64,000 nt of DNA from Podocnemis expansa. Taxonomy: Eukaryota; Chordata; Testudines; Podocnemididae. Each line of letters starts with the position of its first letter. The stretch's first letter is position 1. Positions 59,206 through 64,000 of the stretch are shown one piece after another. A program made the position numbers and the translations under genes. Where the stretch lies: positions 35,583,762 through 35,647,761 of the forward strand of contig ML682005.1 of assembly GCA_007922195.1 (NCBI GenBank). The letters run 5' to 3'. A model generated the notes under the pieces. The model saw only the letters and a list, made by a program, of their open reading frames with translations. It ran no database searches and was not told the DNA's origin.

Positions 59206-60108
59206 CCTGCCTCTGCACTGGAAGATGCCCTGTGGCACCTGATCCAGAGCTGAAGGAGTTGAGGCAATGCATGGAGAGTGAGGAGTGCTGTGCTGGCACA
59301 CTGCTAAGGCATGCCAAGCTCCCTGACCTCCTTGGGCTCCCCGTTGCCACACACAGCATGGAGGGTGGTGCAGTCACTCACCTCCTATAGTAAAGGAGTG
59401 GCCGAGAGAGAGAGGGGCACTTCTGCTGTGGTGCACTGTGGGGCAGGCACCCAAAACCCACCACTCCTAGGGTGACCTAGCAGCTGCTACTATGGGCATG
59501 CTCCTGACATGTTGAGTGGGGACGCTCTAAACCAGCTTAATAAGGTCTACTTGAAGCTAGCTTAAAGTACACCTTATTAAGCTGGCTTAACTGAGCCCTG
59601 TAGTGTAGTCATAGCCCTTGTTAGTTCAGTAGAGCATTCATAAAGTCCCTTGAAATATCAGAAGGCTCACATGACAAGGGAAGCATGAGAGAGGTTGAGG
59701 TAAGATGTAATGAAATCTGGAAAGCAAGGAATCTCCAATTAAAAATGAAGAAAAAATTATCAGTATTTTCAGAAGCAAAAGAAACACAATAGCATTTGCA
59801 GCAGCAACCTATTGCCAGTTTGGAAATGGCTGTTACCACAAAATAGTCAGTTTGTGCAGACACCTACTGCTTATGGTGAAATCCTATCCTGTCCAGGCTT
59901 GATGAAACTGATTGAAGAGGTGTGGGTAAAAATACATTGTTTTTCATGAAACTTTCTAGCCAATTATAACTATTTAGTTGGGTAAAACATATCTCCAGCC
60001 ATGCAACTATCTTTCATTACATACACTGAATTGTGAATTCTGTTCTCCTGATTTGATTGTCTACTTCAAATGCAATTTTCACTTTTCCACCATTCCAGAA
60101 AACATATA

Positions 60109-60503
60109 GGCTATGTCTACACTTGCAAGTTAGTTCAAATTAGGCAGGCTTAAATTGAACTAACTTAATCCCTACCTACACTAGGCTTTCATTACTTTAA
60201 ATTAAGGAATTCCTTAATTAGAACTAATAAAAGGTTAGTTTGAACTAGTAAGGCCTGCTCTTTAGGTCAAACTAAGCCTTTAATTACAGCCTTAGGTCAA
60301 AGTTGGCACAGTGTGGACATTTAAATCCACTTTGTTCATTTCAATTAAGAGCAGTTAGTTTGAATTAAATTGGGTTAAGCTGAATTAAGTATTTGACTTA
60401 GTCCACATTAATTCAGACTAATAAATTCAAACCTAGTTTGAAGTACAAACTTATTAATTCAAATTAACAAATTCAACCTAAGTTTGGGAAGTGTAGACAT
60501 AGC
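60109..60503. mobile_element. Foldback MITE with GGCTATGTCTACAC ends
   Basis: Left end GGCTATGTCTACACTTGC and right end AAGTGTAGACATAGC are complementary. The body is an AT-rich inverted structure of 'TTAGTTCAAATTA' and 'TTTGAATTAA' motifs, not TTTCGAAA. It shares only the terminus with the Harbinger elements at 231 and 5,807. The target duplication is not clear. Confidence 0.78.
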
Positions 60504-60651
60504 TACTGTGGCTGTGGTTATGCCACTCACAATGCATAGTCAGAACCTCACAGTTGCACTGTACCTTAAAACGCTTCAGTAACAATTAGGATTAACAGTG
60601 AATTGAAAAGAGAAAAAGCAGTAACAAGTGTAAAATGTGTGCAAGTTCACT

Positions 60652-60765
60652 TCCAAAGGGGGTAGCCACGTTAGTCTAGTTCAGCCAAACAAAAAAGGAA
60701 CCAGGTGGCACTAACACTGTACATTTGTTAGCCTTTTAAAACGCCCCAGGACTTTTGTTCCGTAA
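60652..60765. mobile_element. Penelope-like terminal fragment, partly hairpin
   Basis: 'TTCCAAAGGGGGTAGCCACG', 'TTAGTCTAGTTCAGCCAAAC' antisense, then 'ACATTTGTTAGCCTTTTAAAACGCCCCAGGAC' sense. Arms are short and worn. Confidence 0.7.
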
Positions 60766-61189
60766 AATATGTAATGCCCCTAACCTAGAGAACCTCATTT
60801 TGCTAAATTAGGCAGACAACTTCCATTAATTGAGATCAAACTAATTCAGCAACACCAATGGGAATCAATGGCATCTCCTTATAGTTACACCTGTCCCTAA
60901 CAGAATGCAGCAAAAATTCTGAGGTTTCAATGCTAAATCTGAAACCTTTCCCACTTCGTGGTGACTGGAGCCCCGCAGGTCGTCATGCGAGCATACCACA
61001 GCCAGAAAAATTGAAAAAATTTATTTCATTTCAGCAACTCCCCGCGGCGTTTCTCGACCATTGCAGCTTTGGAGTGGCCCCTCCACGTAAGGCTGCACCA
61101 AAAACCGGTTATGCATGAGCCTTGATACCACCCCTGGGACTAGGAGAGGTGCAGCTGAAATCTTGCAGACTGGCACGGAAGCAGTAAGG

Positions 61190-61510
61190 AACCAGGTCTG
61201 CAGCAAGGCGGTGCCTCCCCGAGACGCCTTGCACTGCGGCGCGCGCGCCAGGGCCTCTCGCCGTCACGCGGCAGCTCATTGGCGCCCGTCGCGCGCAGCC
61301 CGCCACACCCTAACCTGCTGCCACCCCCGCGCGCGCCTCTGCGAGCGAGCCCGCCCGCCAAGCCTGTTGCGCGTCTACCTACCGCCTGCCGCGCGCCGCC
61401 AAGACGGCAGCCACGCGCGCCACAGGGCGCAGGCGCGAGGCGGGAACGCGCGCGTAGAACGCTGGCGCCTCAGCCCCCGGGAGGGTTCGGTGCTGGGGTT
61501 CGGGGCTGCC
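61190..61510 (+). promoter_or_regulatory. Second CpG island, probable promoter of an unidentified neighbouring gene
   Basis: A very CpG-dense block (many GCGCGC runs) with an ATTGG (inverted CCAAT) near 61,279, in otherwise AT-rich DNA 6.2 kb upstream of CYB5A. In human the gene divergent from CYB5A on this side is C18orf63, which makes it a candidate. No coding exon of it was recognised in this window. The 136-codon frame across the island looks like a GC by-product. Confidence 0.55.
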
Positions 61511-61741
61511 CTGCTCCTCCATTGACCCCCAGCTTCCCTTCATGCTAATTGGGGTGCAGGGGTGGGCTGAGTCCTTGCACCCCTCAGCCCAGGAAAGCTT
61601 TTGCTCTCTCCCTCTCTTCTCCCCTCAGCTTCATTTATTCCTTGGGGGAGGAACTGTCCCTCACACAGAACTTGCCCCATTCCCAGAGCCCCAAGTGCAG
61701 TTTACTGCCCTGAGGTATGTTCTGTGCCCCTTACCAAAGCC

Positions 61742-61932
61742 CAGTGGTTCCCAACACTTTCTCTGCTGTGGCATGCCTTGCTGCTTGTAATTAGTTTGAG
61801 GCACACTAGCAGATAGTTTCCAGATGGAACTCATAAATATTCATGAGCCAATCCAGAGCTCTTCCAATAGTTTTTCAAAACAATTTGTGGCACACTGCTC
61901 AGACTTGATGGCACACCGGTTGGGAAACTGCA
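61742..61932. mobile_element. hAT-type MITE
   Basis: 'CCAGTGGTTCCCAACAC' and 'CCGGTTGGGAAACTGCAG' are complementary hAT-type ends around an AT-rich core. I see no clean 8-bp target duplication. Confidence 0.65.
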
Positions 61933-61994
61933 GTGCCTAGGGCCAGTGGTGTGGAGTTGTGTTCTTTAATGGAGCCACTCCAGTGTGGCTGGAG

Positions 61995-62280
61995 TAGGGT
62001 TACCAGATACCAAAGCGTGGAAGGGAGGACAGGAAAGTATGAAAAGGAGGACATTGGAGGACACATGGAGAAAATATAGTATTAATATAATATCCTCTTT
62101 TGGGGGGGGCTCTGGAACACTTCCCCCTAAAAAATAGGATGTTCTGGGGCATTCCAGCATACTTGAATCCCTGTAAGTAAAAAGCCAGACACAATCACAT
62201 ATTTTTAAAATGCCTGTTGGATGGAGGACGTGAAGGTCAAAAGGACATGTCCTCCTTTTGCCTGACATCTGGTAACCCTA
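61995..62280. mobile_element. hAT-type MITE (286 bp)
   Basis: Perfectly complementary TAGGGTTACCAGAT/ATCTGGTAACCCTA-type ends. Flanks GGCTGGAG and GCCTGGAG (61,987-61,994 and 62,281-62,288) match at 7 of 8. Another copy lies nested at 56,542-56,898. Confidence 0.9.
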
Positions 62281-62288
62281 GCCTGGAG

Positions 62289-64000
62289 CAAAGCCGCCCT
62301 AGCCCCACCGTAGTTATGGCTCTGCCTTGCCTGTAGGAAGAGGATCCCCAGCAGGCTGGCCTAATGATCTCTCAGCAGTTGGGGTCCCTCCCCTGCTTGA
62401 AAGCCAAAGCAAAGTCTCCAAAGCCTGCTGAAGTTCCTCCGGAGGTGGCCAGAGTGAGGCAGTTTCTTCCTGGGTGGAAGGATTTGGGGAAGAAAATAGT
62501 TGGGGCAGAATTAAATAGTTGGGCCAAGCCAAATGGCTGTTTGGGTTGTATTTATTTGAAAGGGATCTTCAACCTGCCAAACACCATCTGTTGTTGAACC
62601 CCACTGACAATAGCTTGTGCTGCCTTGGAGGTCAGGTAGAGCTTTCCTTGGCCATCTCTTCCCAAGTGATGCATGAACTAGTGGGGTGGAGTGCAGCTTG
62701 TCTGCTGTTTTTTGGTCTGTTGGACACCTGCTTCTCTTCATATTTTTATTTATATGGCTAACAGGGACATCTGCAGTCATATCTGATAGGCTACTATTTT
62801 TTCTCAATGCAATCCAATTGATAAGACAATGGACTGGAAAAAACTTCTCTAAGGACATGATATAGTGTGATTATCTAGGATAGGGTTACTTGTATCTTTC
62901 TTTGAAGTATTAGATACCAAGAGAGACAAGTTACTGCACTAGTTGGGCTAATGGTCTGATCAAGTTAATTTCTGCATGCATACATACCTATTAAAACTTT
63001 CAACCACAGATCACTTCCAAGACTTACAGTGCTGTTTTCACACTGACCTTTTTTTTTGAAACAGTATCAGAGTTACTTACTCAGCTTACATGTGACTCCA
63101 CTGAGGTCCTCTCTACACTGCTCTGCAGTTGGTCCTCTTGGACTGTGACTAGCCATGCACACCAAAGTGCTATGTTGTAATTCCTCCACCTGGATGCTGT
63201 GGGCAGCTGTGTTTTGCTGAAATAGACTATCACAGCTACCCCTCTGCAAATTCCTCCCTGTAGATGCTGCGGGCAACTGTTTTGCTGAAATAGACTAAGA
63301 TGGCTACCCCTCTGCAACTTGTGCACATGAATGTAATCCTCTTCAAACAGCTTCAAAAGAACTCTCAGTTCGCAATGACAGCATCCACACAGGGGAGCTA
63401 CAACGTAGTCTTTGGTGCACAGTTCTGTTCAAATCGCTGTAATCCAAACTGTAGGACAATTTAGATGTGCAGGTAGTTTCAGCTTTAATGCTAGTTGAAG
63501 TTGTACAATGTGCAGCTCCCCATATAACCCTGCATTTCATTTAAGATGGATTTTTTAAAAAATTGATAAACTGCTGGCCTCTAACCTTTTAGACTATAGA
63601 TTTAATCATACTTAAACTCTTTTGAAATAGATGTGGTTGCATTTTTAGCAAGGCATAGACAAAAGTTAATGTTTGTCCAGATTTTTTAAACCATCATTGA
63701 CAAATAATCTTTCCAGATGAGTTGTGACTTTGCAGAATTTTAACAAGGGAGTTCCATTGTTATGTTTCTGCTGCTCTGGTAAGGTCATTCCAGACTTACT
63801 GATTATCCAAGGAAAGAGAGAGAGGACTGCTGTCCTTAGCAAGCAATTTATGTGATGCTGGATACAAGTAATCTTTCTTAGTTAACTATTTATTATTCTG
63901 GAATATTTATGTTAATTGAAATGTAGCAGCTGCTATCATAAAAGAATAGGTTTTCTTTGAGCAGTGATATAGCTGTTCATTAACTTTTTGTCATCACAGG
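62289..64000. other. Probable intron or intergenic DNA, no supportable exon
   Basis: Mixed composition. The open frames at 62,314-62,858 have no recognisable protein. The window ends in 'TTTTTGTCATCACAGG', which resembles a 3' splice site on the plus strand, but the following exon is not in the window. Confidence 0.35.
63180..63318. repeat. Tandem duplication, unit about 70 bp
   Basis: Two copies of 'TTCCTCC...GATGCTGYGGGCARCTGT...TTTTGCTGAAATAGACTA...GGCTACCCCTCTGCAA', with the key words 70 bp apart (63,193 and 63,263). The end resembles the outer tip of the Penelope terminus. Confidence 0.75.

Larger units (their letters stand above)
56374..59609. mobile_element. Harbinger-like element, interrupted near its left end (tentative)
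   Basis: 'AGTATGTCTTCAC' (56,374-56,386), resumed after the hAT insertion by 'TATGGGTTTAAG' (57,205), resembles the GGCTATGTCTACACT terminus. The right end 'TAGTGTAGTCATAGCC' (about 59,594-59,609) is its complement. Internal text near both ends ('TTAAGTTGACTTA', 'AGCTGGCTTAACTGAG') is weakly related. Coding remains were not recognised. Confidence 0.5.

Noticed and set aside
61115..61525. 136-codon open frame across the CpG island
   Set aside because: Arg/Ala-rich translation typical of CpG islands; frames are open on both strands and no family was recognised.
1..64000. CRISPR arrays, operons, phage or plasmid features
   Set aside because: The sequence is clearly vertebrate nuclear DNA; the short repeats present are microsatellites, minisatellites and transposon ends.

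Overview
The window is vertebrate nuclear DNA, most likely from a turtle. It holds one confidently identified gene, split into small exons with long AT-rich introns, in a background of DNA transposons, Penelope-like elements, CR1 and Tx1-clade LINEs, a tRNA-type SINE and old MIR-like pieces. The repeat mix fits a cryptodiran turtle, and the abundant TTTCGAAA-rich Harbinger elements make me lean towards a softshell turtle. The species guess is inference only.

The gene is CYB5A (cytochrome b5 type A) on the minus strand. Its five coding exons lie at 55038-54904, 32980-32852, 30750-30721, 25280-25246 and 24176-24098. All have GT/AG borders and join in frame into a 135-residue protein: a heme domain with HPGG and a second axial His, followed by a C-terminal tail anchor. 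The first exon lies in a CpG island with CCAAT, GC-box and AP-1-like sites. Intron 1 alone is 21.9 kb and is packed with transposons.

Layout. 231-5229: a nearly complete 5.0 kb PIF/Harbinger transposon with a spliced Myb/SANT-like gene (plus) and a DDE transposase gene (minus, two nonsense codons). A 5'-truncated Tx1-clade LINE sits inside the Myb-like gene, with an 11-bp target duplication. 5.2-24 kb: intergenic sequence downstream of CYB5A, with MITEs, hAT elements and Penelope hairpins. 24.1-55.0 kb: CYB5A, with hAT and pogo/Tigger-like elements, a decayed DIRS-type retroelement (about 34.0-36.3 kb) and a Penelope-like element with inverted ends (44,973-46,890). 55.0-55.5 kb: CYB5A promoter, with a Harbinger MITE at its outer edge. 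56.0-60.8 kb: transposons nested several deep. 61.2-61.5 kb: a second CpG island, probably the promoter of a neighbouring gene on the plus strand that I could not identify.

No bacterial or CRISPR features and no second host coding gene can be supported. The most interesting material is in the mobile elements: paired head-to-head Penelope termini that recur across the window and carry a hammerhead-ribozyme-like core, and foldback MITEs whose two strands encode nearly the same reading frame.
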